DNA of 64,000 nt from Tipula vernalis (GCA_958295665.1 OY282558.1:316606092-316670091); one strand, 5' to 3'. Positions 36,894 through 50,470 are shown, counted from the stretch's first letter. Translations and numbers: made by a program. The notes: generated by a model not told the origin, from the sequence alone.

Positions 36894-37181
36894 TTAAAAA
36901 ATAATTGTTTCGCCAAATTTCGTTCTGAAATGCCACGCAAAAATCAATTTATTTATCAAACTTATATGGAAATATTTCGTGTGACTGTTTTCAGGATAAC
37001 GTGGGATTTTTTGGGTTATTAAAGCATTTTTCAATATTGGTGGGACGCGACATTGATATTCATGAAGTTCACAAAAATTCTCTCTGTCATATATGACACG
37101 TTTACCTGTAACGACAAAATCGGACAAATCTTTTTGTAGTAATAGAGCGCATTTAAAAACTGTTGGAGGATCCCAGTGCAA
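36894..37181 (-). pseudogene. Unidentified protein-like open frame
   Basis: Ninety-five codons on the minus strand: MHWDPPTVFKCALLLQKDLSDFVVTGKRVIYDRENFCELHEYQCRV and on to a stop. The amino-acid mix is balanced and Trp, Cys, His and Pro are present, unlike the AT-driven frames nearby. I do not recognise it. Position inside an intron between repeats favours a transposon-protein fragment. The function is unknown. Confidence 0.3.
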
Positions 37182-37260
37182 AATAGAAGAAGATAAAATA
37201 TATTTTGTAAATCCTAAGAGTATTTTCAGTGCTTAAACTATGTCGACCCTGGCAACTGAT

Positions 37261-37586
37261 GGGGGAATCAGCGAGTCAGTAACAACCTTAAGTAAGAATG
37301 TGATATGTAGATAGTGCATGTTACTGACCAGCGAATCGTTAAAAACTTTTCGTTCAGCTGTTACTTAACGGAGAAAAAATTAACACGAAAACTGAAGGAA
37401 ATGTCAGAATAAATCAAAATTTGCACGGCACACTTTCCTTAAAAATATTGATTTTCCTATTTACATTACAATTTTAATACTGTATTTGTCAGTTGTTACG
37501 GATAGGGTGGTCATATGTCAAATATTTCGTAAGGAAATAATATCGTAAAATTCTGTAAGGATTCTTACTGATTCGCTGGTTACCCC
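37261..37586. mobile_element. MITE with 23-bp terminal inverted repeats
   Basis: The left end GGGGGAATCAGCGAGTCAGT with AAC pairs with the right end CTTACTGATTCGCTGGTTAC with CCC at 19 of 23 positions. A third related motif, GTTACTGACCAGCGAATCGTTA, lies inside at about 37320-37341. The length is 326 bp. Flanks AACTGAT and AACTTAT are similar, but a target duplication is not certain. Confidence 0.7.
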
Positions 37587-37589
37587 TAA

Positions 37590-37846
37590 CTTATAAAAGA
37601 AAACAATTTTTCTTCTTTTCCATAATGGCCAGATTGGCTATATACTTAAGGTTAAACACTTACAAGTTGGAACTCGATTAATAAATTTATTGTTTTAATT
37701 TTTAACATTTGGCGAGACGAAGACAGAATACCAAAGCAAAATATTTTTATATTCCTAATCATAATTATAATTAATAATGCTGGAGAAACTGATTTCAATA
37801 CTCATTCTCCTTATAGCCAAATAAACACACACTGCACAAATTAAAA
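37590..37846. other. Unassigned intron DNA
   Basis: Nothing recognisable. Confidence 0.4.
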
Positions 37847-39935
37847 CTAGCAATCACTGAAATGACGACTATTGAAAAATAACATCGCAGGAAGACTTTT
37901 CGGTAATTACTTGGTGATGACAACACAGTGTAGTCTAGAAATGAAAAAAACAAAAATTTAGTCATAAAAAATCGAGCTGAGGCACACCCATATGTATGTT
38001 GATCTAACTATAGGAGGCCATTTTCCATATAAAGGCGAATCTAAACCTTTAAATTCGCATTTGTGCATTCATGTTAAAATATATTTTTAAATTCGTTTAA
38101 TGTAAAGGTGTGATGCGCATCTTTCATACATGCTTCGCGGACTTCATTCAGTTTATGATTTTATAAAGCGTTTTATTAGAGGAAAGTTCCTGATGTACCT
38201 CGGTTTGCAATGTCATTTAATTTCATCTATCGCTGTGTCAATTTGCAAACTCTCACCCTTGGATTGAATTTATTTTAAATATTTGAATTGATTGTGGCGA
38301 TGTTTTTCATACTGCTAGATTGGATGCCATTTTGCTTCTCCAATGAAAAAATAAATATTTTAATGGTGACAAACGGGACCGTTTTGACACAAGAAATTCA
38401 GGTATAGTTTTTTATTTTTTGTATTATATTGTCTGGCCAACCTAATTGGGATTTTTTCGAATAACTTGAAAAGGCGAAACATTTTGTGTTGCCTCTAACA
38501 CTGAAACTCAAAAAGTAAAAATATTGCAAGTCATTTTACATTATAGCTTAAATAGCCGTACTTCTTCCAAAAGAGATTGATCTTGCCCTGCCTTCCGGCT
38601 CTAGTCATGATTCACCTAATAAAATTGTTAATTTCCTCGTTTGACAAAATTTTAACTGAGTAAAATATTTAATTTGACTATCAAATTCTCGTTAAAACTC
38701 GGTTAAAATGAGATTCTGTTTAAATATTTACAAATTCAGTTTATTCGCACTCGAATTCGGCTATTTAACTTAAATAATATTATTCACTCCAACATCCAAT
38801 AAAGCTGTTTTCTGGAATCGATTCAACACGAACTCAAACTCAAAAGGTTTTCTATGTTCGATATTGGTTTATAATATAAATCATTTACAAGCTCTATTAA
38901 GTTTTGAGTTAAATTTTTGAAATCTCGTTCTGTCTCGCAGAACACTGAAGCTGTGATACAGTCGTGATATATCAGTGATACGTCAAATTAAAATTCTTCT
39001 GTTAACCTGAAATTAACGATATGTTCAACCCGTTTTCCTGTTTATTCATTCACTATTCACTGATTATTAGTTTTTTGTCATTATTCATTAATAAACGAAG
39101 AATCCAGTAAGATTTCACACATTATCACTCCTTATTCTTTCATTATTCACTTGCTCTAATATTCATTTATTATTCACTGTGGAACGATAAATTTACTCAT
39201 TATTCACTCCATATTATCTTATTGTTCACTATTTATACAATGATTATCCTGGTTCATTACTATTCATGGTGTTGTCGTACTTTAGTAAATAATAAAAGAA
39301 TCAAATACTAATAAACGATGATTTCACTTATTGTTCAATAATATACCGAACTATTCTTTCAAGTATTCACTGAATATTAACTCTTTATTTTCGTATTGTT
39401 AACTCACTAAACACTGATTATTCACAGATTATTCAATATTCACTGATAATTTAATGGTTATTCACTAATTATTCGTTGACGAATGATTTATTCACTAATT
39501 ATTTAGTCATTATTCTCCTAATATTCACTGATGATTAATTCCTTATAACTCGGTTATTTAATTATTCACTAGTTTTTTGTCTCTTTATTCACACATTATT
39601 CATACCTAATTCTATCACTATTCACTTTTTATTTAATGATTATTCACTCAATATTTACTAATGAATAATGAAATCGCGTATTATTCTCTTAGTATATTCA
39701 TACATTACTCACTCACTATTTTCCCAAAATGCACTCAATATTAACTCTTTATTTACTGATCAATTACTGGTTTTTTAATCATAACCATTATTCTCTGATT
39801 ATTCCCTCACTGCGCAATGATCAAATCACTAATTATTTACTTAATATTCATACATTATTCACTCATTCATTCTAAACATTTTTAATTTTGTAGTTGTTAG
39901 CGCGAGTTTCCACTATCTAACAAATGTTGCAAAAT
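37847..39935 (+). repeat. Large dispersed repeat, copy B
   Basis: Diverged direct repeat of copy A with the same boundary phrases at both ends, about 2.09 kb long. Relative to A it lacks several blocks, including the GGCGCCGAGTGCGTAGGCCG segment at 33180-33200. Two copies in the same orientation 5 kb apart fit either two insertions of one element family or a local duplication. Confidence 0.85.
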
Positions 39936-40250
39936 CTTATACTAATATCTTATTCTACCATCAAATCAAAATATTAAGAAACTAAAAACTACTAATTATG
40001 TTGTTTTAATTATTTTTAATGACATTTCCTCTGAAAAAAAGATAATAATAAGTCTTGAAATTAAATTACTCACTCCTTATTATCATCAAAATCAGCTAAG
40101 TTTTAACTCTTTATTTCCTGAGAATTCATTCATAATTCAATTGTTCTTCCGCTGTTCAATGATCATTCCTCTTTATTCAATTCTTATTCACTCAATAATG
40201 AATGAAGAATCCAATCATTATCCCTATAATTCAATGATCGTTGACAAAAT
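39040..40250 (+). repeat. ATTATTCACT cryptic tandem tract (copy B and beyond)
   Basis: Same irregular ATTATTCACT repeat as in copy A. It resumes after the end of copy B at about 40065-40250, so the tract is not confined to the element. Confidence 0.75.
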
Positions 40251-42000
40251 TGTTTAAGTGTTTATGGTGGGCTTATGTATATTTTTCGCGATTAATTAGA
40301 CGTTTTGAAATTTTGTAGCACCTAAAAATCCCATCTATTATATTGCTCTTCTTGAGTTATACCAATTTTAGACCCATTCATTGTTTGTTTAGTTTATCAG
40401 TTAATATTAACGAAAGTCTGAATTACAGTTCTTGGTGAATCGACTTTTCTTAGAGAGCAAGCAAGACCGCGTCAATTTCTACGTCAAAAATTGACTAGAA
40501 ACCATGAATTTTTGTAAAATATTATTTCTTTATAAAAAGGAACCGTGCGATCAGCCTCTTATTCATGATTTCAATAATCCTAAAATTCAATTTTTTAACG
40601 TCTGATTTTATAAAATACTTCTAAGTTTCAAATCACTCGAATTAATTAATTACTAGTTTAGTTTTGATGTTTGCTAAATTTCGATGAAACTTGCTACCTA
40701 TACTTTGTTAGAAACAGTTTAAATTTTCGAAACAAACGCCATACGATATATACATTTTTTGTCCAATTTATTAAATTTGAAGCAAAATATCTGGATAAAA
40801 TAGGCAAAATCAAACATATCGAAAGATAATTTCGAAAATTTTCTTGTTATGATAGTATCACCTCAAATTATAAATTGTAAATATTATTTAAAATATTGTT
40901 AAGATGTCAAATTTTACGTTCCAACTGAATAATTAAATATTAAGTATGACTGAAATGTCCATTTTCACATTAAAATGTATAATTTTGATTTTCATTTCTA
41001 ATTTTGAAATTTTAAGAAATTCAAAATGAGAAAATTTTTGGGTATTTCAGGTCCTTACAAAACTGGGATATTTTAATTTTTTTATTTGAAATTAAAATGT
41101 TTTGAATGAATGATGTGGTGTGCGTCGTGTTGAATGATTCAAATGCCATATTTGTTGAATTTTATCGAAGTTTAAATTTTACATACTACAATTAGTATGG
41201 ATTGATTTCGGACAAATATCGGCGCTGCCATCTCAAATTGTCTAATACGAAAAAAATATTTCTTACGTATTCGCTACCACATTAGTTTTGTACTTTTTAA
41301 AATTTCTTAGTTACAAAATTCTCAAAAATTCCCTTTCCAAATATTGTAGGTAAATACATTTATTTTCCAATTTGCTAAACTAGATGGATTTGGTTTTAAT
41401 CAACGAGCATCTTAAAATGAGAAGGAAAAACAGTTTTTTTTTTTAGTTGTCTGGCTCTTCATTTTTTTGTATAGCCCTAAGGCCCGATTTATTATTTGAG
41501 AATTAAAGAAAAAAGCTTGGTGTGAATGTCTATATAGTTGCGATTGCGAACAACTTTATTGAATCATTTAGGATTTTTAATTCTTAACAGAAATTATTAA
41601 GTAAAATTGATGCAAATGAGTAATTAGTACTCTGTGAGGAGGTTCCAATTGCTCTTCCGGAGAATATTGATTATTGACAGGATGGTGCTCTAGCTTATTT
41701 TGATAACCAAATTGATATCTATTGCAATAATCGTTGGATTGGTCACTATTATGGTTGTCACTATTTTGGATTCCTTCGTATGGGGTAGATAATGGAAGAA
41801 ATTGTTTAAATGAAAATTTGAATAAATGTTTTTAGGAAATATTAACATTTCGTGAGAAGTGCAAAACAGAACATTTTTGATCATCTGTGTATAATACAAA
41901 AAATAAATGTTTCCTTAAAAAGCGGATTTAATTTAAATGGTATATGTCATGAAATTGATATTGAAACTATTGAGCTAAGAAATTTATAGTGGTTTAAAGT
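40250..42000. other. Unassigned intron DNA
   Basis: No gene or organised repeat was recognised. Confidence 0.4.
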
Positions 42001-42009
42001 CTGGATTCT

Positions 42010-42154
42010 ATGAGAAAAATTGACTCACAGTAAGAAAACAAACGAAAAGAGAAAAATAATCTGATGCCCAATATAAAAGAGAAAAGACAACGTTTTTTTT
42101 TGTTTAAATTGTATAGCAAAACAATTTTAAAGTATGTGAGTCAATTTTTCTCAT
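42010..42154. mobile_element. Short MITE with perfect 20-bp terminal inverted repeats
   Basis: ATGAGAAAAATTGACTCACA (42010-42029) and its exact reverse complement TGTGAGTCAATTTTTCTCAT (42135-42154) enclose 105 bases. GGATT occurs just outside on both sides, which may be part of a target duplication. The exact match implies recent mobility or selection on the ends. Confidence 0.8.
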
Positions 42155-42159
42155 GGATT

Positions 42160-42640
42160 ACAGGCTTAAAGCAGTTAAGAACTAGAACACATTTTATTTA
42201 AACAACATACAGAATAAAAGTCACCAAAATTAAAATCAATGACAATATTCTCACAGTTTTCGTGATGGTCACTTAATCAGAATCAATTTTTAGTACTCAC
42301 AACTATATTGTCATTTTATAGCAGTTAATATTTTAGTACAAAATCACGAAAAAATTGTTAATTCTCATAGAACAATGAACATAGCTTTTAATTTAAATTA
42401 AAAAGTTGAAGAAAAAAAAACACAGAACTTTACTAAAGTTTAGGAAAGTAGAAAAGTTTTAAAATATATACCTGCTATTTGGCTCTTATTCGCAAAAACC
42501 CGAGGCAAAAGTTAGTCTATAAGTAATTATTTTCTTGTCTTAGGCTCAATAGTAAATTTGATTTGATTTACAAAACAAAAATCAACTAAATAATAGACAA
42601 TTTTGAAAGCTTCCTGGAAATCTATTAATGTTGTACAACA
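42160..42640. other. Unassigned intron DNA
   Basis: Nothing recognisable. Confidence 0.4.
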
Positions 42641-42649
42641 ACAACCAAA

Positions 42650-43650
42650 ATAAATTATTTCAAAAGTCATCAACATTCTTTTGTGTATAAGCGCGGTTTA
42701 TTGCTGTAAAAGAAACAAAGCGATCTATTTCCTGGATCACATAATTTTTCGATATCAAGTACTATAATTACAGACTCATTCACTACACACACACACACAC
42801 ACACATACACAAACAGAAAAAAAGTTTCTTTCACGAAATAATGGTAATTGCGTTCTAATTTAATGATAATTACATGTTCATTTCCACCAAAAATTCTTTA
42901 TTTATATAAACAACAGTATTTCGATTTTGTATGGTCCGATTTCTTTTATACGATATAATATACAACTAGTGCCTCTATATATCTCAACCAACCAACATTA
43001 TAAGATAAAATTATCTGAGTCCTAAGAAATAAGAATGATATTTTAATGATGAATTTTCTACAACAAGTTCAAAATATAATCAAAAGAAACTAAAAAAGAA
43101 ACACTCCCAAATGTATATAGATACATACATACATATCTACATACTCGTCTACATAACAAAAAAAAAACTTCTTAATGGATTTTTAATAGATCCCAAAATA
43201 TGAAGAGGCCATTTATAATTTTTATTTCATTGTTATATTTCCATACCTTTCGGACATTTTTATTTATATAATTATAATAATAAGTTTTTATTTTTTTATT
43301 TTAACATGACCGGGAACTAATTATTTTTGAAAATCATCATCAAAATAAAAACTATGTGTAGAGCTATATTCGGACATTGGACTTTTACATATTTTTCGTT
43401 ATGGATCCTTTACACACATAACAAAATAAAAAATCCATTATCATTATTTTTTGATTACCATAATGATAGTTTATTTTTATGGTTTGATTGATTATGAATG
43501 AAACCATAAAAAAAAAATCAAAATCAAAATTAAAATGCATATAATTTAATTTAGTTTGGGAAAATTTACATTTTTGGTGAACAAATTAATTTTATAAAAT
43601 TATACATAATTCTTATATTATGATTTTGTAATGTATGTAATTTCGGTGGT
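42650..43650. other. Simple-repeat-rich intron island
   Basis: Contains (AC)n at 42785-42805, ATACATACATACATA near 43120, and A/T runs. No transposon or coding sequence is visible. It shares the texture of the islands at 4, 17.5, 31 and 60.6 kb. Confidence 0.45.
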
Positions 43651-43659
43651 GAATTTGAA

Positions 43660-44060
43660 ATGACATGAATGGCATACTGACATTCTATGGGAACCAAAGC
43701 TGTTAATAAGCAAGACTTAATTTATTGAAATATGAAGCTATAGTAAAAGAAAGTGATCGAAATTGTACTGAATCCCGGGAGTAGGGTGACAAATATTTAA
43801 ATGCTATAAGATTGATTTTTAAACTGATCGATGTGAAGAACTTAAAAACCCTTAAGAACCCTTTTAATTTTCTGTAAACTCAAAAAATCCTCTAACTTTT
43901 ACTCAAGTTAGTTGAAATAAAAGAATTTTTACGGCTTGCAACTAAATATAAAACGCAGAAGATCGCTACCATTTATTTACCATTCGCTGCCAACCAATTG
44001 TTTAATTTAAATGTCCTTGGATTAGGTTACTGCTGTATATAGCCCACATGACTTGGTAAC
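43660..44060. other. Unassigned intron DNA
   Basis: Nothing recognisable. It may hold the upstream part of the DDE transposase fragment that follows. Confidence 0.35.
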
Positions 44061-44144
44061 CTGACCACTCCACCACCTGACCTAACACCGATAGAGTATT
44101 TCTTTTATGGATTTTTGAAGTTCCGAGTTAAAAATTCCTATTGA
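44061..44144 (+). pseudogene. DDE transposase fragment (SPDLTP motif)
   Basis: The plus strand reads LTTPPPDLTPIEYFFYGFLKFRVKNSY, then a stop. This matches the 'PP.SPDL.PLDFFLWG.LK..V' motif around the last catalytic residues of mariner/Tc1-type and related DDE transposases common in insects. Only about 27 codons are recognisable. The open frames on the opposite strand at 44419-44722 have a coding-like composition but no family that I know. Confidence 0.5.
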
Positions 44145-44149
44145 TAGAT

Positions 44150-47100
44150 TACATAGATAGATTGGACAAGGTCTTAGGAAAATTTTTCTGAAATGTTTTT
44201 ATTTTATTTGAAACAAAAGAAGGGAAAGGATTGTCCTTCAATTCCAATTTAGTTTTTTGAACTCTTAATGGGCTTACGTGCAAAATCCTGTAAACGCCCA
44301 CAACAAATTTAAATTTTAATTTTCCGTACGTCCATATTTAAATACCAAACAACCTGCGTGTATTCTCTTCACCAATGGAAAAAAGGCAATTTCGTGATAT
44401 AATTGAATATTAAACTTTTCATGGGAAAACGCCGTGAGTAACTAAAACCAAACTCGATAAATATTTTTTGGGTACTTCTCCTTCACATTTATAATGACTT
44501 CCTATAAGTGTTATTCTGATTTTCGATGTGGTCGTACGATGACGCAGAATGTTCCAGAAGGCCATAAGAAGGTACAACTGACGATATGTAGGTAGTATCT
44601 GACAACGTAAACATCTCATTATAAAGTGTTGTACACATCCAGCATAAACGATCGGGCCGTGAAAGAATGCGTGTTTCTACTAAGTGTCGGTTTTCGTCGC
44701 AATCCATATGAATTATATTCAACGATTATTCGCCTTATTTGAAACAGAGCAACATTTTTCAATCCAGGACTTTATCTTATGAACGAAAAATTTTAGGAAT
44801 CTTACTAAGCAAATTTAACATTTTGTTGTTAATAAGTTTCTTCGAAACCCAATTTTTTGAAAAATTTGAAGAACAAAATATTTCATGATCACTAAAGTTT
44901 ATTTTATGAACTTAAAATTAAAAATGGTTCGGAAATCGAATTGCCAAAAAGTGGAAATGTCGCTAAAAAATTGAAAGCGAAATTCTCCCGAAAAATGGTG
45001 TTTTGTGTTTTTGCAAGGACTTTTCAGACTTTCCTTATTTCTAAGAAACTTTAAATGGTTGAATTCTACGAAAGGCTTTGGTGTTTTTTCACACTGTAAA
45101 TTTAAAAAAATATCATTGTTAGTTGCTTTTGGTAACAACTAGTTTTGGGTCAATCGTACGACGGCATTATAGTCCGATAAGATAAGATAGAGCATATGAA
45201 AATTGAAACGATTAAAACGAACAACTATCAAGTCGGGTAACTAAAGTCTCCGGATTTAAAAACGTGAATTTTTTATTTATTGATCGATTTGGATTCGGCT
45301 TTGAATTTAAAAATTTTAAAAACTTTTTAAAATGACAATTTTGAACTATAATTTGCTACAAACCTTACTAAAGAACAATTTGACATTTTTGAATTTAGAC
45401 GTCAACTTTAGAAATTTACATTTTTCTGAAGCTCTGAATCCGTTGGATTATTCGAATTGGCAAATTTTACAAGCAAAGGCTAGCCGAAAGAACACGCAAG
45501 TTTGAAATTTGACCCGTGAATGGAACCGGAAAAAGCGATTGGAGCTACCAATAAACAAAAAATTACAGCAGTCTTAAATCCGGACATTTCAATTATTGGA
45601 GTAGATAGTTCAAGTGAAAATTAGTTTGTAGAAATTTAGAGTTAGAGTTAGAGACGATCATTTAATGAGAACTAGTTAAAAAATGAAACTCTTTGTTAAT
45701 TTTCCGAGTAGAATCCTACGCTGTTTATGTAACTAGTTTCTACTTTACTTAATCGCACATTCTTCCAAATTCTGCAATACACATATTGACTCCACCTATA
45801 AACCTTGAATTCTACAATATAAATCTGAACAATTCAGTTGTCACTAGAAAATATTTCTACATTTTAAAATGTTTCAACGTAATTCTAGCAAATTGTTCCA
45901 ATCAGAATGCGAAGCCAATTAGAAACGCACAATTACAATTAGGTAGCATGCTATGTCCGTCATTTTGTCCTTCTATTCTTCTCTTGTTCCGTCAAGCAAT
46001 AGCTAGTTTTCTAAAGTTTGCTGTGATAGAAAAAAAAATTCACTTTTAAATCGGAGGGAGGGGGGGGGGCGCTTAGTATCGTGTAGGTTTGGAGATTCCT
46101 GTAACACAGGGAGAAAATGTCGGCGTTGATGATTCGAATACCCAATTCGCCCCGGAGTTTTGCACATTGTTTATCTGCATCAAATATAGACCTATCTAAC
46201 ACATACGGGAGCACATTGCAATGAAGAAAACTTCTCAAAAATTCAGAGTTGAATTATTGTTGTTATGAGCTTTTTTAAAATTTGTGTTAAGCATTCGGTT
46301 TAATAAAATTCTTTAAGTGATATTCGAACTAATTCTCTCGTTAACTATTGTAGCAAATAACAAAAAATATTTAAAAATTTGCCTAGTCAACTGAAGAGCT
46401 TTAAACAATTTAATTTATCTAGTTTTAAAATAAAGAATAAGTTTTGTATTGCTTTTATGGGCCAAATACACGAAAGCACGAAAAAAATGAAGAAATATAA
46501 ACTGTATTTCTAACAAAAAGATTTAGACTTTAAAAGTCTACCTTTTCTGTCGGCCATATGCAGTAGAATAAATTGAATTTATTCACAGTATCGTTTTTCG
46601 TATTTCGAATTACTAACTATAAAAATTTTGGTCTGTTAATAAGTCTGGAAGGGAACGGAAAGTTTCTAAAATCTTTTTTTTGAGATTTCTTCTTTCTGTA
46701 GTACATCACATAGTATTTCTGCAAAACTCTATCAATTAATTAGTTAGAGCATCAAGTTGTGTTTATTGGATATTCATTTCGTGTATTTATCTCCTAATAG
46801 CTGAAAACTTGAGAAAATTACTTTCCTTTAGCAAACTCCAAATTGAATAACTGAAATTAAAACTAATTTGTATGGGTTAAATTATACAACGCCAAAATTT
46901 ACAGTCTTCTAAGTTTTAATACGAATTTTGAAAGTATTAAATGAATTTTATGGATAAAGAGCAGCATCAGTTTTACCAACCAAACAAGGCCCCTTTATAA
47001 TTTTATTGTGGCTAGGTTGAGCCTCCGAAATCAAATCAAATTTTAATCTTAGGCTATATGGAGTTCCGTGTTAGGTTGATGTCAATTTTTTTAAACAACT

Positions 47101-47640
47101 CATTTTTACTTTACTTTGCAGAATGTCATGTTGAATTAGAGAAACTTTGAAAAATTGCACAATCTTTCTGTGTAGTGTACATTTTTAAGTAGTAGCATAA
47201 CACGCAATGAGTACCTAAGTCAATTTTAGTACTGCAACATACAATTCGTTTCGTTTGTCCAATGGTCTTTTCCCATGCTTTAATTTTGATGTTTTTATTC
47301 AATTTCGTATTTTTCATTATTCTGATTTGAACGACCAAATCGTAATTTCTAAAGCCTTAATATTTATGAATTTTGCTTAAACCGATTTATCAAATCGGTT
47401 TAGATGGATTGTTGGTTTCTTCAAATTATTTAAGAATCAAGAAAATGTTTTCTATTTTGTGCCGAAAAAATTGATTAGAAGTGCTCGCCTCTCGAATTGC
47501 ACACATTATATATTGCGCTAACATTTTTGTACAAGCTTTGTTCTAACGAAAGTGAAGTTAATTTTTATCATATAACAAACCACTCTTGGTATACTTGATA
47601 ATTATAAGTGAAAAGTTAATTTTTTTCCAAATTTGAATCT
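44150..47640. other. Unassigned intron DNA with a G10 run
   Basis: No gene or element was recognised. A run of 10 G at 46060-46069 follows GGAGGGA. The open frames at 45786-46049 and 46011-46238 overlap on opposite strands and match nothing known to me. Confidence 0.35.
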
Positions 47641-47659
47641 TTTGAACTGAGTTATTTAT

Positions 47660-47808
47660 TTATCTCGTTGGCCTAGGGTCTAGTAACATTACAATCAAAT
47701 ACACAGGGCCAATTCGTTACCAATTTCTTCTTTCTACCACCAGAAATCCAACTCGGGACCCTCAAGTTGGCAAGTAAAGCCAGTACCAACTGTACCACCG
47801 AGAACGAC
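47660..47808 (-). mobile_element. tRNA-derived SINE, second family
   Basis: On the minus strand a tRNA-like head runs from 47808 to about 47740: TTCTCGGTGGTACAGTTGGT at the A-box position, then CTTGCCAACTTGAGGGTCCC and GAGTTGGATTTC at the B-box position. Head length and box spacing fit a tRNA. A tRNA-unrelated part continues to about 47660. The B box has drifted (GGTCCCGAGTT instead of GGTTCGAATCC) and no tail or target duplication is clear, so this copy is older than the one at 23.4 kb. Confidence 0.65.
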
Positions 47809-47890
47809 TATTTTAATGATTTGCCGATTCTAGAGATGACCAACGGGTGCCACCTATTTTTCGAATAAGTAGTCTATCTAGAACTGCCTA

Positions 47891-47893
<3 letters not shown>

Positions 47894-47972
<79 letters not shown>
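47894..47972. repeat. (AT)n microsatellite
   Basis: An uninterrupted TA/AT dinucleotide run of 69 bases (47894-47962), followed by one G interruption and a further ATATATA. It can form cruciforms and is likely to be length-variable. Confidence 0.95.
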
Positions 47973-47973
<1 letters not shown>

Positions 47974-47979
47974 AAAAAT

Positions 47980-50470
47980 CTGGTCCATAGTTGTGATGAA
48001 CTTTACTACATTATATGGGATTTAGCAGTTAAAGTGGCAACGAATTTTTATCTCTTTTACAAACGTTAACAGTTATCTACTAGCTATCGAATTATGCCTG
48101 CAACATTTTTTAAACCATTCAGTATAAAAAAAGATAGAAAAGATCTTCAAGATTTCCATTACAATTGTATCAGGTTGGTCTTAAAGAGCAGCCCTTGGCC
48201 AAGTTAACAAATTTCTAAACCCTGTGAAATTCAATCAAGTTCATTAAGTTGATCTTCAATTTAATTTTTTCGAAACGCATTGCAAGTTTTAATTTGATTA
48301 AGGTTTCTTCCACCATTCTTTATTATCATATCCTACAATTTATTTAGATCTCAAATTCAAAGCTTTTGGTAGAATCGATATTCTGGGGCTTAAAAATTTT
48401 GAAATCATCGAGGTAGGCAAAAAAAATTGTTTAGGCAGAATAATAACACTCTGACGTACACTAAAAAATTTGGCGTATTGTGCTTTGAAAGCTAAATATT
48501 ACCGCTGATCATTAGGTACATAAAAAAGTCTGAACGAGAAAGGTATTTTCAAGGACTACTTTCAGTTTCAGAATTTATAAGTCTGTGTATTTCTCTAAAA
48601 TTAATTTGTCCCTCCATGCTAGGATTTCAGCTTGTTCGATTGGTGTTCAATTGGTCCGTTGGTCATCCGCCCTTTGTTCCTATAGTGCTTGAATCTATTC
48701 CACCTGTTCAACCATGTAATCCTTAAAGCTAAATTTTCTAAGAATTTACACATACAATTTAAAATTCTATAAACCTTCATGATTTTTTTAATATAACAAT
48801 ACAGACCGAAAAAATTCAACCAAATAACATAACGTAAAATAAATTGATGAGTGACCGTTTTTGGAACATAATGTAAAAATAAAACCAATTTGCTAATAGA
48901 AATTGTTAAGTCCATCCTTTAGTGCTATTTAGTAGCCTTTTAGTTGTATAAATTGACCTTTTATTTTGAGCGAAGTCTGTTTGATTGTAGTATATCATTA
49001 TGTAGCAGCTCTTCATCTGGCCTACATTTGTGACAAAAAAAAGTAAAACTGATAATCAACCGTGAAAGGAACCGATGTAAAAACGTGAAATTGATTAACT
49101 TCTAAAGGTGTCCGAAAACAACAAAACTTTGAGAATTAGCATATAGTCTTTATTCAAATAATACGAGATTTACCGAATTTTGTCATCAATTTAACATATT
49201 GAACAAATTTTGTGGTGAGCCTTTTCCTTTTTAGCTTTAGAGAAGTTTTTACATAAAAAAAATTAATTTCTGTTACTTTGTTCATTTAGTACTAGTAACT
49301 AGTCAGCAATACGGAATATCAGCGTCTTATCAGTTACCAGCTTTAATACCTATGGCATTGTCCTTCTTTACAATTTCTCTTTCGAGAAGCATACTTCTAA
49401 AAGAACCTCAGATAACTTTCTTCAAAAATGTTGAGATTTTAAGAAATTTAACTGTCACAAAATGTCGAGAAGGTTTAAATAATTCCTATAATAATTACTT
49501 TAGTAATTTGTACAAATCTTCCAAATTAAATAATTTTAGGAATAGTAAATTTCAAGAAATTTAAAGTAAGCAAAATGTAAATTTAATTATATCCAATTTC
49601 ATGAAATTTAAAATTTTAACTATTGAAGAAATTTGCAAATGAATTCAATAATTTTAGGGAATTAAAAAATTTAACAATAAAATTATTTTAAAGAAATGTA
49701 TAATTTAAAGAGTCCTAAAAATTTTAGTAATTCAATTCAATAATTAAAATGTTTTTAACGCTCTTGGAACATTCAAATTTGAAAATAAATATTAGTTAAA
49801 TTTTAAGAATTTCAAGATACCTAAGACTTCTTTGATTGAGAGAATTTTGACTGTTTCAGTATTTAAAAAATAAAAATTTGCGATTTTTTCAGTATGCAAG
49901 GTCATTTTTTAATAAAATTTGAGCCCAGATTAAATGAACGAGCAAACTCAAAATTTAAAAAAATAAAATTTTAAATGTGAGAGTTTAAAATATTTTGAAT
50001 GATTTTAAGGTTCCAAAATAATTTTAAATTTTAAATCTTTTATATATGTACAAATAAAGAATTTACAGCTTTGTAAAGTCATATACAATACATTTAAACA
50101 ATTTGTTTATTCCAAAAATTTAAGGTTTAAAGTTATAAGGTTTTCAAAGCACCCTTATTAAAATACGTTTAATAATAATCGAACCGTTATTTTGAAAGTA
50201 TAAGTCGATATTTTGTTGAAATGCGATAATAAAAGAACTGAAAATCAACAAATGAAAAAGTAAATGGGATTTTGAATAAAGAACCTAATAAATTTCCAAT
50301 GTTAGACAATTCCGACAAATTGGAAGATAACAAAAATATAGTACAATCCGAAAAATTGTAAAATAATTTTAACTTCTGCAGGAGCAGCTAGAAAAATTCA
50401 ATAGGACAATTACAGCAAAAGATTTGGATCTATTAACAACACGCGAAACACGGATTTTACAAATCAAATT
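47980..50470. other. Unassigned intron DNA
   Basis: No gene or organised repeat was recognised. Confidence 0.4.

Noticed and set aside
47740..47808. Possible tRNA gene on the minus strand
   Set aside because: The T-arm has drifted (GGTCCCGAGTT), the acceptor arms do not pair convincingly, and sequence continues as a SINE body.
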